DNA from: Methylobacterium fujisawaense
GTDB lineage: Bacteria; Pseudomonadota; Alphaproteobacteria; Rhizobiales; Beijerinckiaceae
Assembly: GCF_014138435.1 (NCBI RefSeq)
Contig: NZ_JACJIM010000005.1
Location: forward strand, 310,001 to 374,000
Direction: 5' to 3'
Length of the DNA: 64,000 nt
This document shows, piece by piece, positions 8,596 through 19,066 of the stretch; the stretch's first letter is position 1, and each line of letters opens with the position of its first letter. Made by a program: the position numbers and the translations under genes. A model generated the notes under the pieces. That model did not search any database and had not been told where the DNA came from. It saw only the letters and a program-made list of their open reading frames with translations.

Positions 8596-9935
8596 TGGAT
8601 CAACCGCGGGATGCCACGCCGGCGGCCAAACCCGGCTTTCTGGAGCGCACCTTCCGCCTCGCCGAGCACGGCACCAGCGTGCGCACAGAGGTGCTGGCGG
8701 GGCTGACCACCTTCCTGACGATGGCCTACATCGTCTTCATCAATCCGAGCATCCTGGCGGATGCCGGCATGCCGCGGGGCGCCGTGTTCGTGGCGACCTG
8801 CCTCGTGGCGGCGCTCGGCTCGCTGATCATGGCGCTCTACGCCAATTACCCGATCGCCCTCGCGCCCGGGATGGGGCTCAACGCCTACTTCACCTACGTG
8901 GTGGTCCAGCAACTCGGCTTCAGCTGGCAGGCCGCCCTCGGGGCGGTGTTCATCTCGGGGCTGTGTTTCCTGATCGTCACCCTGACCGGGCTGCGCGCGC
9001 TCATCGTCGACGGGATCCCGCGCTCCATGCGCATCGCCATCACGGTGGGGATCGGCCTGTTCCTGGCGATCATCGCGCTCAAGAATGCCGGCCTCGTGGC
9101 GGCGAATCCCGCGACCCTCGTCACCCTCGGCGATCTGCACAAGCCCGAGACGATCCTGGCGGTGGTCGGCTTCCTGATGGTGGCCGTTCTGTCCGCGCGG
9201 AAGGTTCGGGCGGCGCTGCTCGCCAGCATCCTGACGGTTACCGCTTTGAGCTTCGTGTTCGCCGGCAACACCTTCCAGGGTGTCGTCGCCCTCCCGCCTT
9301 CCATCACCCCGACGCTCTTTGCCCTCGACATTCCGGGGGCGCTCTCGGCGGGCCTGCTCAACGTGATCCTGGTCTTGTTCCTGGTCGAGCTGTTCGACGC
9401 CACCGGAACGCTGATGGGCGTGGCGAACCGCGCCGGGCTCCTGACAGACGGGCGGATGCGCCGCCTCGACCGGGCCTTGATGGCCGATTCCGTCTCGGTC
9501 TTCGCGGGCGCGCTTCTCGGCACGTCGAGCACCACGGCCTATCTGGAGAGCGCCTCCGGCGTGGAGGAGGGCGGCCGCACCGGGCTGACGGCCGCCACCG
9601 TGGCGGTTCTGTTCCTCGCCTGCCTGTTCTTCGCCCCCCTGGCCGGTGCCGTCCCGGCCTACGCCACGGCACCGGCGCTGTTCTACGTCGCCTGCCTGAT
9701 GCTGCGGGAGTTGGTGGAGCTCGACTGGGACGATCTCACTGAGGTGGTGCCGGCCTGCGTGACGGCCCTCCTGATGCCCTTCACCTACTCGATCGCCACC
9801 GGCGTCTCCTGCGGGTTCATCACCTACGCGGCGCTGAAGCTGCTCGCCGGCCGGGCCCGGGAGGTGAAGCCGATCGTCTGGGTGATCGCGGCGGTGTTCC
9901 TGTTCAAGTTCGTCGAGACGGGCGGGGCGCATTGA
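8595..9935 (+). CDS. NCS2-family purine permease (AzgA-like)
   Basis: Inner-membrane purine importer of 446 residues with about 12-14 hydrophobic segments. Signatures of the AzgA/GhxP branch are APGMGLNAYFTYV near residue 95, LFDATGTLMGVANRAG and GTSSTTAYLESASGVEEGG. The family imports adenine, guanine or hypoxanthine with protons. The start codon shares one base with the stop of the dehydrogenase gene, so uptake and oxidation of the purine are co-translated. The gene converges with the leftward kdp/ptsN operon, 16 bases downstream. Confidence 0.9.
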   Translation: MDQPRDATPAAKPGFLERTFRLAEHGTSVRTEVLAGLTTFLTMAYIVFINPSILADAGMPRGAVFVATCLVAALGSLIMALYANYPIALAPGMGLNAYFTYVVVQQLGFSWQAALGAVFISGLCFLIVTLTGLRALIVDGIPRSMRIAITVGIGLFLAIIALKNAGLVAANPATLVTLGDLHKPETILAVVGFLMVAVLSARKVRAALLASILTVTALSFVFAGNTFQGVVALPPSITPTLFALDIPGALSAGLLNVILVLFLVELFDATGTLMGVANRAGLLTDGRMRRLDRALMADSVSVFAGALLGTSSTTAYLESASGVEEGGRTGLTAATVAVLFLACLFFAPLAGAVPAYATAPALFYVACLMLRELVELDWDDLTEVVPACVTALLMPFTYSIATGVSCGFITYAALKLLAGRAREVKPIVWVIAAVFLFKFVETGGAH

Positions 9936-9951
9936 CGGCCGGGCCGCACGG

Positions 9952-10398
9952 CTACCGGGGCATCGCCGCCTCATAGAGAGCCGCCGCATCCCGTGCCACA
10001 CGCATGGCCGCGGCGGCCTCGGGATCGCGCAGGCGCCGTGCCACGCAGGCCAGAGCGTTCAGCGGCTCGCCCTCAGCGGCCGTGGGGAGCAGCAACAGGA
10101 AGACGAGGTCCACAGGCCGGTCGTCGACCGCCTCGAAATCGATCGGCTCACGGAGCCGGGCGAGGATCCCGTACGGGCGCGTCACCGCGTCGAGGCGCGC
10201 ATGCGGCAGGGCGATGCCGTCTCCGATCCCGGTCGAGCCGAGGGTCTCGCGCCGGACGAGCGCCGGATGGATCGCCCCCGCGCTCAGGCCGAGGGCGCCG
10301 GCTGCACGGCGGGCCAGCTCCTCGAGCAACGCGCCTTTGCTGGCCATGCGCAGGCCGACGAGGGCGTCGGCCGGCATGAGGATCTGGTCCACGGTCAT
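9952..10398 (-). CDS. PTS EIIA-Ntr-like regulatory protein at the end of the kdp operon
   Basis: 148-residue EIIA domain of the fructose/nitrogen class with the phosphorylatable histidine in GIGDGIALPHARL (His66). The family passes phosphate along the nitrogen PTS rather than importing sugar. It lies 45 bases after kdpE on the same strand and is the last gene of the run. In Escherichia coli dephosphorylated EIIA-Ntr binds and stimulates KdpD, so co-location with kdpDE suggests a dedicated partner. That role is inferred. No other PTS gene (EI-Ntr, NPr) and no rpoN is nearby, so this may be a second copy besides a main ptsN elsewhere. The ribosome site is weak. Confidence 0.85.
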   Translation of the reverse strand: MTVDQILMPADALVGLRMASKGALLEELARRAAGALGLSAGAIHPALVRRETLGSTGIGDGIALPHARLDAVTRPYGILARLREPIDFEAVDDRPVDLVFLLLLPTAAEGEPLNALACVARRLRDPEAAAAMRVARDAAALYEAAMPR

Positions 10399-10443
10399 CG
10401 CGCGAAATCGCGGGCGCAGGGACGCATCGGGCTATCCTCGAGA

Positions 10444-11172
10444 TCAGTGGGTCGCGGCGCCGTCGGCGGCGCGGGGATGCGGGACCGGCTCGTCGTCGGG
10501 CGCGCGCAGGCGGTAGCCGACGCCGGTCTCGGTCAGCAGGAGGCGCGGCCGTTCGGGATCGGCCTCCAGCTTTTGGCGAAGCTGGCGCACGTAGACGCGC
10601 AGATATTGCGGATCGGACGAGGACGGGACCGAGCGCATGAGCTGCGCGTGGGTCAGCACCTTGCCGGCATGCAGCACCAGGACGCGCAGGAAATCGTATT
10701 CCCGCGGGGTCAGCTTCACCTCGGCCTCGTCGACTTTCACGATCCGGCGGACGAGATCGACCGATAGGTTGTCGACGCGGAAGATCGGCCGCTCGCCCCG
10801 CGCGGCGAGCTGGTGGCGCATGGCGGCCCGCAGGCGGGCCAGCAGCTCCGCCATGCCGAAGGGCTTGGTCACGTAATCGTTGGCGCCGAGATCCAGCGCC
10901 TCGACCTTGCCGCCCTCGTCGTCGCGGCTCGACAGCACCACCACGGGCAGATCGGGATGGCTCGCCCGGACCGCCCGCAACAGATCGTGGCCGCGCATGT
11001 CGGGCAGGCCGAGGTCGAGGATCACGAGGTCCACCCCCTCGCGCCCGAGCAGCGCCAGGGCAGTCCGGGCGTCGGGCGCCTCCAGGACGGCGTAGCCCTG
11101 CGTGGCGAGGCCCATGCGCAGGAGCTTGCGGATCGGCGGCTCGTCGTCGACCACCAGGACCGTGGGGCTCAT
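10444..11172 (-). CDS. kdpE: KdpE, OmpR-family response regulator
   Basis: 242-residue regulator with an N-terminal receiver (acidic pocket Asp9/Asp10, phospho-acceptor Asp53 in [10 protein letters not shown], Lys in YVTKPF). A winged-helix DNA-binding domain follows ([35 protein letters not shown]), as in KdpE. It should activate kdp transcription in response to KdpD when potassium is scarce or osmolarity is high. The start overlaps the kdpD stop by four bases (ATGA), so the two are translationally coupled. The C-terminus has a slightly extended charged tail. Confidence 0.95.
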   Translation of the reverse strand: MSPTVLVVDDEPPIRKLLRMGLATQGYAVLEAPDARTALALLGREGVDLVILDLGLPDMRGHDLLRAVRASHPDLPVVVLSSRDDEGGKVEALDLGANDYVTKPFGMAELLARLRAAMRHQLAARGERPIFRVDNLSVDLVRRIVKVDEAEVKLTPREYDFLRVLVLHAGKVLTHAQLMRSVPSSSDPQYLRVYVRQLRQKLEADPERPRLLLTETGVGYRLRAPDDEPVPHPRAADGAATH

Positions 11173-13886
11173 GCGGCGATGTCCTTGGGCGCAGTTCGGG
11201 CGGGCACGGGAAGGCTGATGGTGAAGCAGGCCCCGCTCCGGTCCCGGCGATTTCCGGCCGTGACCGTGCCGCCCATCGCCTCGACGAAGCCCCGGGAAAT
11301 GGCGAGCCCCAGCCCGGTGCCGGCCCTGACCCGATCCCCCTTCCGGACGCGGTAGAACTTGTCGAACACCCGCTCGACATCCGCCTCGGGCAGGCCGTCC
11401 CCTTCGTCCAGCACGGCGATCCGGACCCGGTCGCCGGCGCGGCGGACCTGCAGGGTGACGGTCGAGCCCTCGGGCGCGTATTTGGCGGCGTTGTCCAGGA
11501 GATTGACCAGAACCTGTTCGAACAGGACGGGGTCGAGCGCCAGGGCCGGCAGGTCGGGCTCCACCTCCACGGCGACGCGATGCGCGGCGAGGATCTTCTG
11601 GGTGCGGCGCAGGGCCGTGTCGACGGTCTCGGCCACGTCCTGCGCCGAGAGGTTCGGTGCCACCGCGCCCGCCTCCAGCCGAGTCATGTCGAGGAGGTTT
11701 GCGATGAAGCGATTGAGCCGCTCCGATTCCTCGATGATCGTCGCCAGCAGCTCCGCCTTCGCGTCTGCCGGAAGCGCGGATTCGAGGTCGCGCAGCGTGC
11801 TGGCCGCGCCGAGCACCGACGCGAGGGGCGTGCGCAGGTCGTGGCTGATCGAGGTGAGCAGCGCCTGGCGCAGGCGGTCGGTCTCGGCGGCGCGCTCAGC
11901 CCGGTCGAGATCCTCCACGAGCCGGACCCGCTCGATGGCGAGGGCGCCCATGTCGGCCAGGGCGTCGAGGAGGCGGCGGCCCTCCGGCGACAGGATCGGT
12001 CCGGTGCCGTCGGTATCGAGGCCGATCACCCCGATCGTGCCGCGCCCGGTCCGCATCGGCAGAAACAGCCGCTTGGCCCCCGGCAGCGTGTCGGCCCCGC
12101 GGCCCGCCGGCCGGTCGTTGTCGAAGGCCCATTGCGCCGCCGCCAGATCGGCCTCGTCCAGCATGTCCTCGGGCGGGTAGCCGGCCCGGACCGTGACGGC
12201 CTGACCGTCGGGCAGCAGCAGGACGACGCGGACCTTCAGCATCGCGGCGACCTGGGCGCAGGTGGCCCAGAGCACGTCGTCCAGGGTGCCGCAGGCGGCG
12301 AGCTTCCGCGAGAAGCCGAACAGCCGCTCGGTGGCCCGGGCGCGACCCTGGCTGACCACCGCCACGCGGCGGGCGCGGGACGCGAGGTTCGAGACCAGCA
12401 CCGCCACCAGGGTGAAGAGCAGGAAGGCCGCGACGTTGGTCGGGTCGGCGATGGTGAGCGTGTAGACCGGCGGCAGGAAGAAGAAGTTGTAGGCGAGCGA
12501 GGCCGCCACCACCGCGGCGAGCGCCGGCCCGAGCCCCCAGCGCACCGCCACCGCGACGATGGCGGTAAGAAGGAAGAGGTCGGCGTTCTCGACGCCGGCA
12601 TAGGGCTGAGCGAGGATGGCGGCGCCGAGTCCCGCGGCGACGGCCGACAGCGCGACCGCGTAGGGCCGCGCCTCGAAGCCCGACCGCGACGGGGCGACCG
12701 CGACGGGGCGGCGCGGCTGCGTCGTGTCCGGAACGGCCTCGCCGGGGACCACGTGCACGCTGATGGCGCCGCTGCCCCGCACGAGATCGTGCACCACGGA
12801 GCCGTTGAGCAGCTCGAACAGCCATGACCGGTTCGCCTTGCCGACCACGATGTGATTGACGTTGGCGGACCGGGCGTAGTCGAGCACGTCGTCGGCGATC
12901 CGGCGGCCGCCCGGGAGGGTGACGGCATCGCCGCCGAGCCGGTCGGCGATCCGCAACGCTTCGGCGATCCGGTCGCGCTCGGCCTCGCTCAAGGTCGCCG
13001 CGCGGGCCCCCTCGATCGAGAGCGCCGTCCAGGGCGCATGCAGGCGGTCGGCGAGGCGCTTGGCGTAGCGCACGAGGCCTGCGGAGCGGGGGTCCTCGTT
13101 CACGCAGACCAGCACGCGCTCGCCCGCCGCCCAGGGGCCGGCGATGGCGTTGGCCCGCATGTGGCCGAGCAGCTCGTCGTCCACCCGGTCGGCGGTGCGC
13201 CGCAGCGCCAGCTCGCGGAGCGCCGTCAGGTTGCCGCGGGAGAAGTAGTGCTTCAGGGCCCGCTCGGCGTGGGTCGGGACGTAGACGTTGCCGTCCTTCA
13301 GGCGCTGGATGAGGTCGTCGGGGTTGAGGTCCACCACCTCGATGTCGTCGGCGCGGTCGAGAACGCCGTCCGGCACCGTCTCGCGCACCCGGATACGGGT
13401 GATCGAGGCGACCACATCGTTGAGGCTCTCGACGTGCTGGATGTTGAGCGTCGTCAGAACGTCGATGCCGGCATCGAGAAGCTCCTCGACATCCTGGTAC
13501 CGTTTCGGGTGGCGCGAGCCCGGGGCATTGGTGTGGGCCAGCTCGTCGACCAGCGCCAGCGCCGGCCGGCGGGCGAGGAGGGCGTCGAGGTCCATCTCCT
13601 GAAGGACGGTGCCGTGATACGGCACCGACCGGCGGGGGATCGTCTCGAAGCCGTCGAGCAGGGCCTCGGTCTCGGCCCGGCCGTGCGTCTCGACCACGCC
13701 GATCACGACGTCGATCCCAGCCTTCAGCCGGGCCCGGCCGATGGTCAGCATCTCGTAGGTCTTGCCGACCCCCGGGGCGGCCCCGAGAAACACCTTGAGG
13801 CGCCCGCGCGTCCGCTCCTCCCGGCGCGCCGCTTCGAGCAGGGCGTCGGGCGAGGGGCGGGTCGGGTCGCGGGTGGTCTCGGGCAT
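11169..13886 (-). CDS. kdpD: KdpD, potassium/turgor sensor histidine kinase
   Basis: 905-residue membrane sensor. Order: KdpD N-terminal domain with Walker [10 protein letters not shown] (35-43) and Walker B-like [10 protein letters not shown]; a UspA-like domain (about 245-370); four membrane helices (about 400-505); a GAF-like region; HisKA with His682 in [10 protein letters not shown]; and an ATPase domain (NLLDN near 795-799, GTGLGLAIS). It senses potassium limitation and controls KdpE. The ATG at 13886 has GAGG at the right distance. It starts 156 bases after the kdpC stop, a larger gap than elsewhere in the operon, so a secondary promoter for kdpDE is possible. Confidence 0.96.
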   Translation of the reverse strand: MPETTRDPTRPSPDALLEAARREERTRGRLKVFLGAAPGVGKTYEMLTIGRARLKAGIDVVIGVVETHGRAETEALLDGFETIPRRSVPYHGTVLQEMDLDALLARRPALALVDELAHTNAPGSRHPKRYQDVEELLDAGIDVLTTLNIQHVESLNDVVASITRIRVRETVPDGVLDRADDIEVVDLNPDDLIQRLKDGNVYVPTHAERALKHYFSRGNLTALRELALRRTADRVDDELLGHMRANAIAGPWAAGERVLVCVNEDPRSAGLVRYAKRLADRLHAPWTALSIEGARAATLSEAERDRIAEALRIADRLGGDAVTLPGGRRIADDVLDYARSANVNHIVVGKANRSWLFELLNGSVVHDLVRGSGAISVHVVPGEAVPDTTQPRRPVAVAPSRSGFEARPYAVALSAVAAGLGAAILAQPYAGVENADLFLLTAIVAVAVRWGLGPALAAVVAASLAYNFFFLPPVYTLTIADPTNVAAFLLFTLVAVLVSNLASRARRVAVVSQGRARATERLFGFSRKLAACGTLDDVLWATCAQVAAMLKVRVVLLLPDGQAVTVRAGYPPEDMLDEADLAAAQWAFDNDRPAGRGADTLPGAKRLFLPMRTGRGTIGVIGLDTDGTGPILSPEGRRLLDALADMGALAIERVRLVEDLDRAERAAETDRLRQALLTSISHDLRTPLASVLGAASTLRDLESALPADAKAELLATIIEESERLNRFIANLLDMTRLEAGAVAPNLSAQDVAETVDTALRRTQKILAAHRVAVEVEPDLPALALDPVLFEQVLVNLLDNAAKYAPEGSTVTLQVRRAGDRVRIAVLDEGDGLPEADVERVFDKFYRVRKGDRVRAGTGLGLAISRGFVEAMGGTVTAGNRRDRSGACFTISLPVPARTAPKDIAA

Positions 13887-14042
13887 GAACCTCGTCTCAG
13901 GATCAGTCTGTCTCGGGCCATCCGGCCCTCGCCCTCAGCCGGTGGCCTCGCGGTGCTCCGGCCGGTTGCGCGATCCCCGGCCATCCCCTTCGGGGCCGCT
14001 GACGCGGCTTTTCAGGATGCGGGCGGGGATCGGACGTGTCCA

Positions 14043-14648
14043 TCACCGACGGGCGAGATCGTCGACGGCGAGGTTCAGCGCCAGGACGTTGACGCGCGGC
14101 TCACCCAGGATGCCCAGGGTGCGGCCCTCGATCCGGGCGGTCACGAGGTCGCGCAGCTTGTCCTCCGGAATGTTGCGGGCCTTGGCGACGCGGGAAACCT
14201 GGAAGTAGGCGGCCTCGGGCGAGATGTCCGGATCGAGGCCGGAGCCGCTTGTCGTCACGAGATCGACGGGCACCGGGGCGCTCGGATTCTCGGCCTTCAG
14301 CGCGTCGACATCGGTCTTCACCCGCTCCGACAGCGCCGCGCTGGTCGGGCCGAGATTCGAGCCCGAGGAATTGGCCGCGTTGTAGGGCGCCGGCACCGTC
14401 TTGGAGGCGTCGGCGGGGTCCGGCGCCGTCGTCGCGGAGGGCCGGCCGTGGAAGTAGCCGGCGCCGGTGAAGGCCTGGCCGATCAGGCTGGATCCGATGA
14501 CGGTGCCGTCGCGCTCGATCAGGCTGCCGGCGGCCTTGGCGGGGAAGATGGCGCCGGCGAGGCCGGTCATCGCGAGGGGGTAGGCGAGGCCGGTGATCGC
14601 GGTCAGCGCGGTGAGCAGGACCAGGGCGGGGCGAAGCTGTTTCAGCAT
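14043..14648 (-). CDS. kdpC: KdpC, potassium-transporting ATPase C subunit
   Basis: 201 residues, the normal KdpC length, with one N-terminal membrane helix (about residues 7-34). Conserved parts are [45 protein letters not shown] and [15 protein letters not shown]. KdpC stabilises the KdpFABC complex and raises the ATP affinity of KdpB. It is preceded by GGAG and starts 22 bases after the kdpB stop. Confidence 0.96.
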   Translation of the reverse strand: MLKQLRPALVLLTALTAITGLAYPLAMTGLAGAIFPAKAAGSLIERDGTVIGSSLIGQAFTGAGYFHGRPSATTAPDPADASKTVPAPYNAANSSGSNLGPTSAALSERVKTDVDALKAENPSAPVPVDLVTTSGSGLDPDISPEAAYFQVSRVAKARNIPEDKLRDLVTARIEGRTLGILGEPRVNVLALNLAVDDLARR

Positions 14649-14670
14649 GGCGGGTCTCCGATGGACCGGT

Positions 14671-16761
14671 TCAGACGAGGTGGAGGGCGCTGACGGCGAG
14701 GTCGATGGCCTTGATGCCGACGAAGGGCACGAGGACGCCGCCGAGCCCGTAGATCAGGAGGTTCCGGCGCAGCAGAGCGGCCGCGCCGACGGCCCGGTAG
14801 GTGACGCCGCGCAGGGCCAGCGGGATCAGCGCCACGATGATCAGCGCGTTGAAGATGATCGCCGACAGGATCGCGCTCTGCGGCGAGGCGAGGCCCATGA
14901 TGTTGAGCGCCTGGAGCTGCGGATAGAGGCCCAGGAACATCGCCGGGATGATGGCGAAGTACTTGGCGACGTCGTTGGCGATCGAGAAGGTCGTCAGCGC
15001 GCCGCGGGTCATCAGCAATTGCTTGCCGATGCCGACGATCTCGATAAGCTTGGTCGGGTCGCTGTCGAGATCGACCATGTTGCCGGCCTCGCGGGCCGCC
15101 ACGGTCCCGGTGTTCATCGCGACGCCGACATCGGCCTGGGCGAGGGCGGGGGCGTCGTTGGTGCCGTCGCCGCACATGGCGACGAGCTTGCCGTCCGCCT
15201 GCTCCTTGCGGATCAGCGCGAGCTTGTCCTCCGGGGTGGCCTGGGCGAGGAAATCGTCGACGCCGGCCTCCGCCGCGATGGCAGCCGCAGTCATCGGGTT
15301 GTCGCCGGTGATCATCACCGTGCGGATGCCCATCTGGCGCAGCTCCGCGAAGCGCTCGCGAATGCCGCCCTTCACAATGTCCTTCAGGTAGACGACGCCG
15401 AGCAGCCGCCCGTCCTGCGCGACCGCGAGGGGCGTGCCGCCGGCCTTGGCGATCTCCTCCGCGATGGCGCGGATCTCCTTGACGGCGCCCGTCTCCGGAG
15501 CCGGCTGGAAGGCGAGGGCGGCGTTCGAGCCCCGGCTCGCCACGGGCTGGCCGGACAGGGACGCGATCACGGCGTCGACCGCGCCCTTGCGGATCGAGGC
15601 GCTCTCCAGATCGACGCCCGACATGCGCGACTGTGCGGTGAACGGCACGAAGGTGGCGTTGAGACCCGCCATGTCGCGGGCGCGGATGCCGTACTTCTCC
15701 TTGGCCAGCACGACGATCGAGCGGCCCTCCGGCGTCTCGTCCGCCAGGGAGGCGAGCTGCGCCGCGTCGGCGAGCTCCTGCGCGCTCACGCCGGAGACCG
15801 GGCGGAACTCGGTGGCCTGCCGGTTGCCGAGCGTGATCGTGCCGGTCTTGTCGAGGAGCAGGGTGTCGACGTCGCCCGCCGCCTCGACGGCGCGGCCCGA
15901 CATGGCGAGCACGTTGAAGCGCACCAGCCGGTCCATGCCGGCGATGCCGATCGCCGAGAGCAGCGCGCCGATCGTCGTGGGGATCAGCGTGACGAACAGG
16001 GCTACGAGGACGATCACGGGGATCGAACCGCCCGCGTAGCTCGCGAAGCTCGGGATCGAGGCCACCGCGAAGACGAACACGATGGTGAGCCCGGCGAGCA
16101 GGATGTTCAGGGCGATCTCGTTCGGCGTCTTCTGCCGCGAGGCGCCCTCCACCAGGGCGATCATCCGGTCGACGAAGGTCGAGCCGGCCGCCGCGGTGAT
16201 GCGGACCTTGATCTCGTCCGAGAGAACCTGCGTGCCGCCGGTCACCGCTGAGCGGTCGCCGCCGGATTCGCGGATCACAGGGGCGGATTCGCCCGTGATG
16301 GCGGCCTCGTTCACGGAGGCCACGCCCTCGATCACCTCGCCGTCGGAGGGGATCAGGTCGCCGGCCTCGACCAGGACGACGTCGCCGACCTTGAGGGCGG
16401 TGCCCGGCACCGTCTCGTAGGCCCGGCCCGCGCCCTTGAGGCGCTTGGCCGTCATCTCGGTGCGGGTGCGCCGCAGGCTGTCGGCCTGGGCCTTGCCGCG
16501 CCCCTCCGCGAGGGCCTCGGCGAAGTTGGCGAAGATCAGGGTGAACCACAGCCAGAGGATGATCTGGCCGGAGAAGGCCAGGTCGTTGCCGCCGGTGACG
16601 AGGTCGCGGGCGAACAGGACCGTGGTGAGCGCCGCCACGACCTCGACCACGAACATGACCGGGTTGCGGATCATGGCGCGGGGATCGAGCTTCCTGACGG
16701 AGCCGATGAGGGCCGGCCCGATCAGGGCGGCACTGAACAGGGATGATGTCTGACGCGACAT
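14671..16761 (-). CDS. kdpB: KdpB, P-type ATPase catalytic subunit
   Basis: 696-residue P-type ATPase that powers high-affinity potassium uptake. It shows the TGES actuator loop (156-159), the phosphorylation motif DKTGTIT with Asp304, the hinge region [18 protein letters not shown] and membrane segments at about 35-53, 64-82, 220-265 and near the C-terminus. The serine of TGES is the site of inhibitory phosphorylation in E. coli KdpB and is conserved here. It lies between the small 65-aa gene (56 bases upstream) and kdpC (22 bases downstream). Confidence 0.97.
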   Translation of the reverse strand: MSRQTSSLFSAALIGPALIGSVRKLDPRAMIRNPVMFVVEVVAALTTVLFARDLVTGGNDLAFSGQIILWLWFTLIFANFAEALAEGRGKAQADSLRRTRTEMTAKRLKGAGRAYETVPGTALKVGDVVLVEAGDLIPSDGEVIEGVASVNEAAITGESAPVIRESGGDRSAVTGGTQVLSDEIKVRITAAAGSTFVDRMIALVEGASRQKTPNEIALNILLAGLTIVFVFAVASIPSFASYAGGSIPVIVLVALFVTLIPTTIGALLSAIGIAGMDRLVRFNVLAMSGRAVEAAGDVDTLLLDKTGTITLGNRQATEFRPVSGVSAQELADAAQLASLADETPEGRSIVVLAKEKYGIRARDMAGLNATFVPFTAQSRMSGVDLESASIRKGAVDAVIASLSGQPVASRGSNAALAFQPAPETGAVKEIRAIAEEIAKAGGTPLAVAQDGRLLGVVYLKDIVKGGIRERFAELRQMGIRTVMITGDNPMTAAAIAAEAGVDDFLAQATPEDKLALIRKEQADGKLVAMCGDGTNDAPALAQADVGVAMNTGTVAAREAGNMVDLDSDPTKLIEIVGIGKQLLMTRGALTTFSIANDVAKYFAIIPAMFLGLYPQLQALNIMGLASPQSAILSAIIFNALIIVALIPLALRGVTYRAVGAAALLRRNLLIYGLGGVLVPFVGIKAIDLAVSALHLV

Positions 16762-16817
16762 GGAAGATGTCCGGAAGGGGTGGGGAGCCCGGCGCGGCGC
16801 GCCGGGCGCTTTTGGGA

Positions 16818-17015
16818 TCAGAGGGCCAGCCTGCCGGCCGTCAGTGCGTAGGCGGCCAGGAGGGCGAAGCCGCCGAGCAGGACGACGCCGAGGAGCGCCA
16901 GGACGAGGTCCGACGTCCGCAGGGGCGGGGCACCGGCGCGATCGCGCCGGTGGGGCTGCCGGTGCAGCACGAGGTGGTGGCGCGCGACGCGCCGGGCGGG
17001 GAGGGTGCGCGGCAT
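16818..17015 (-). CDS. Small membrane protein between kdpA and kdpB (65 aa)
   Basis: The ATG at 17015 lies one base after the kdpA stop (TGAGATG) and is preceded by a G-rich ribosome site inside the kdpA end, so it is probably translationally coupled. The product has a basic, histidine-rich first half (residues 1-33, including [17 protein letters not shown]) and one membrane helix (about 36-58, [21 protein letters not shown]). It is not KdpF, which is present at 18755-18844. No family is recognised. Position suggests an accessory peptide of the pump or of its assembly; this is inference. Confidence 0.65.
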   Translation of the reverse strand: MPRTLPARRVARHHLVLHRQPHRRDRAGAPPLRTSDLVLALLGVVLLGGFALLAAYALTAGRLAL

Positions 17016-17016
17016 C

Positions 17017-18732
17017 TCAGCCCCCCGTCGCGAAGGTCTGGCCGGCCGCGCCCGCGAGGTGCTCGACCACGGGGCCCAACGCCAGGGATGGGAAGAAGGT
17101 CAGGCCGCCGATGATGAGGATCACGCCGACCAGCAGCCCGACGAACAGGCCGCCATGGGTCGGGAACGTGCCCGCCGAGGCCGGGACCGTCTTCTTGGCG
17201 GCAAGCGAGCCCGCGATGGCCAGGACCGGGATCTTCACGAAGAACCGGCCGACCAGCATGCCTATGGCCAGGGTGCTGTTGTAGAACAGCGTGTTGGCCG
17301 TCAGCCCGCCGAAGGCCGAGCCGTTGTTGGCCGCCGCCGACGTGTAGGCGTAGAGGATCTCCGAGAAGCCGTGCGGGCCGGCATTGGCCGGGCCGGCGAG
17401 GCCCGCCGGCACCACCGTCGCCAGGGCGGTGAAGCCCAGCATCATCAGCGGCAGGCAGAGGATGCCGAGCATGGCCATCTTCACCTCCTTCGCCTCGATC
17501 TTCTTGCCGAGGTATTCGGGGGTGCGGCCGACCATCAGGCCCGCCACGAAGATCGCTACGATCACGAAGATCAGCATGCCGTAGAGGCCGGCGCCGACGC
17601 CGCCGATGATGATCTCGCCGAGCTGCATGTTGAGCAGCGGGATCAGGCCGCCGAGCGCCGTGAACGAGTCGTGCATGGCGTTGACGGCGCCGCAGGAGGC
17701 CGCCGTAGTGATCACCGCGAACAGCGCCGAGGCGGCGATGCCGAAGCGGGTCTCCTTGCCCTCCATGTTGCCGCCGGTCAGCCCGAAGCTGTTGAGCACC
17801 GAGCTGCCGTGGGCCTCGGCCCAGTAGGTGACGAGGACGCCCGCGAGGAACAGGATCCCCATGGCGCCGAGGATCGCCCAGCCCTGGCGCTCGTCGCCGA
17901 CCATGCGGCCGAAGACGTTGGTCAGCGCGGCGCCGATCACGAAGATCGAGACCATCTGGACGAAGTTCGACAGGGCGGTGGGGTTCTCGAACGGGTGCGC
18001 GGCGTTGGCGTTGAAGAAGCCGCCGCCATTGGTCCCGAGCATCTTGATCGCCACCTGGCTCGCCACCGGTCCGAGTGCGAGGGTCTGGTGCGCGCCCTCC
18101 AGGGTCGTGGCATGGACGTAGGCGCCGAGCGTCTGCGGCATGCCCTGCCAGACGAGGAACAGCGTGTAGGGCACGCAGATCGGCAGCAGCACGTAGAGGG
18201 TGGCGCGGGTCACATCGACCCAGAACGAGCCGATCGTGCCCGACGAGGCGCGGGCGAACCCGCGGATCAGCGCCACCGCCACCGCGATGCCGGTCGCTGC
18301 CGACAGGAAGTTCTGGTGCGTCAGCCCCAGCATCTGGGAGAGGTACGAGAGCGTGGTCTCGCCGCCGTAGGACTGCCAGTTGGTGTTGGTGATGAAGCTG
18401 GTCGACGTGTTGAACGCGAGATCCGGCGCCACCGCGGTCTGATCGGCCGGATTGAGCGGCAGCACCGCCTGCAGCCGCAGGATCGCGTACAGCACCGCGA
18501 AGCCCAGCACGTGGAACAGGATGACCGCGCCCGTATAGGCCAGCCAGTGCTGCTCCTGGCGGGCATCGATGCCGGACACGCGGTAGAGCCCGCGCTCGAC
18601 GGGGCCGAGCACGGGTGAGAGGAGGGTGCGCTCTCCGGTGAAGACCCGGGTCATGTACGATCCGAGGGGCTTCACGAGCGCCAGAACGACCGCGCAGTAG
18701 AGCGCGATCTGGATCCAGCCGTTGAGGTTCAT
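17017..18732 (-). CDS. kdpA: KdpA, potassium channel-like subunit
   Basis: 571 residues with about ten membrane helices; the potassium-binding and translocating subunit of KdpFABC, related to the Trk/Ktr superfamily. Recognisable parts are the N-terminal [13 protein letters not shown], the selectivity region [18 protein letters not shown] and [13 protein letters not shown] near residue 470. Length agrees with the family. It starts 22 bases after kdpF and runs almost into the small 65-aa gene. Confidence 0.97.
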   Translation of the reverse strand: MNLNGWIQIALYCAVVLALVKPLGSYMTRVFTGERTLLSPVLGPVERGLYRVSGIDARQEQHWLAYTGAVILFHVLGFAVLYAILRLQAVLPLNPADQTAVAPDLAFNTSTSFITNTNWQSYGGETTLSYLSQMLGLTHQNFLSAATGIAVAVALIRGFARASSGTIGSFWVDVTRATLYVLLPICVPYTLFLVWQGMPQTLGAYVHATTLEGAHQTLALGPVASQVAIKMLGTNGGGFFNANAAHPFENPTALSNFVQMVSIFVIGAALTNVFGRMVGDERQGWAILGAMGILFLAGVLVTYWAEAHGSSVLNSFGLTGGNMEGKETRFGIAASALFAVITTAASCGAVNAMHDSFTALGGLIPLLNMQLGEIIIGGVGAGLYGMLIFVIVAIFVAGLMVGRTPEYLGKKIEAKEVKMAMLGILCLPLMMLGFTALATVVPAGLAGPANAGPHGFSEILYAYTSAAANNGSAFGGLTANTLFYNSTLAIGMLVGRFFVKIPVLAIAGSLAAKKTVPASAGTFPTHGGLFVGLLVGVILIIGGLTFFPSLALGPVVEHLAGAAGQTFATGG

Positions 18733-18754
18733 GGGGGAGATCCGTCAGGGCCGC

Positions 18755-18844
18755 TCAGAACCGCTCGGGGCGGACGAGGGCATAGGTGAGGTAGACGAGG
18801 AGGCCGGCGGTCACGCAGGCGCCGAGGGCGAGATCGAGGGTCAT
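18755..18844 (-). CDS. kdpF: KdpF, small pump-stabilising subunit
   Basis: 29 residues: one membrane helix (LGACVTAGLLVYLTYALV) followed by the RPERF ending that is diagnostic of KdpF. KdpF stabilises the KdpABC complex at the lipid interface. A GAGAG ribosome-site-like run lies upstream of the ATG at 18844. It is 11 bases downstream of another tiny gene and 22 bases upstream of kdpA. Confidence 0.92.
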   Translation of the reverse strand: MTLDLALGACVTAGLLVYLTYALVRPERF

Positions 18845-18855
18845 GGCGGACTCTC

Positions 18856-18939
18856 TCAGAGCCGATCGCAGGCGGCCGCGTAGCCGGCCGCGGCGGCGAA
18901 GAAGGCGAGCGCTCCGGCGAGGAAGACGATGTCGAGCAT
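18856..18939 (-). CDS. 27-aa membrane peptide leading the kdp operon
   Basis: A 27-codon frame with an ATG at 18939 encodes a single hydrophobic helix ending in AACDRL and stops 11 bases before kdpF. From memory, similar tiny peptides ending in C(D/E)RL occur just upstream of kdpF in other proteobacteria, which favours a real, conserved gene. No clear ribosome site is visible. Its role is unknown: pump accessory peptide or leader peptide are both possible. A longer upstream start at 19098 is rejected because that extension looks non-coding. Confidence 0.6.
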   Translation of the reverse strand: MLDIVFLAGALAFFAAAAGYAAACDRL

Positions 18940-19011
18940 GGGGGTCAGGTCCGGTTCGGCGGACCGGCCGCGGAGGTTCCGCACCCGGCCTTGGCCGACC
19001 ATCAGTGTCGC

Positions 19012-19034
19012 CTCGAACCGCGTTAGGGTTCGAG
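19012..19034. promoter_or_regulatory. Inverted repeat upstream of the kdp operon
   Basis: Perfect 8-base arms, CTCGAACC at 19012-19019 and GGTTCGAG at 19027-19034, separated by 7 bases. It sits 73-95 bases upstream of the first small kdp gene and 33 bases beyond the stop of the next upstream gene. It could be an operator in the kdp promoter, for instance for KdpE, or a stem-loop ending the upstream transcript. No T-run follows on the minus strand. Confidence 0.4.
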
Positions 19035-19066
19035 CGAGGACCGGGGCGGAACTTATAAGGGTCGCG

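Noticed and set aside
12852..14693. Plus-strand frame of over 600 codons
   Set aside because: It is antisense to kdpD and kdpC with no family resemblance; a GC-bias artefact.
17005..18618. Plus-strand frame of 537 codons
   Set aside because: It is antisense to kdpA, with His/Glu/Arg-rich composition typical of shadow frames.
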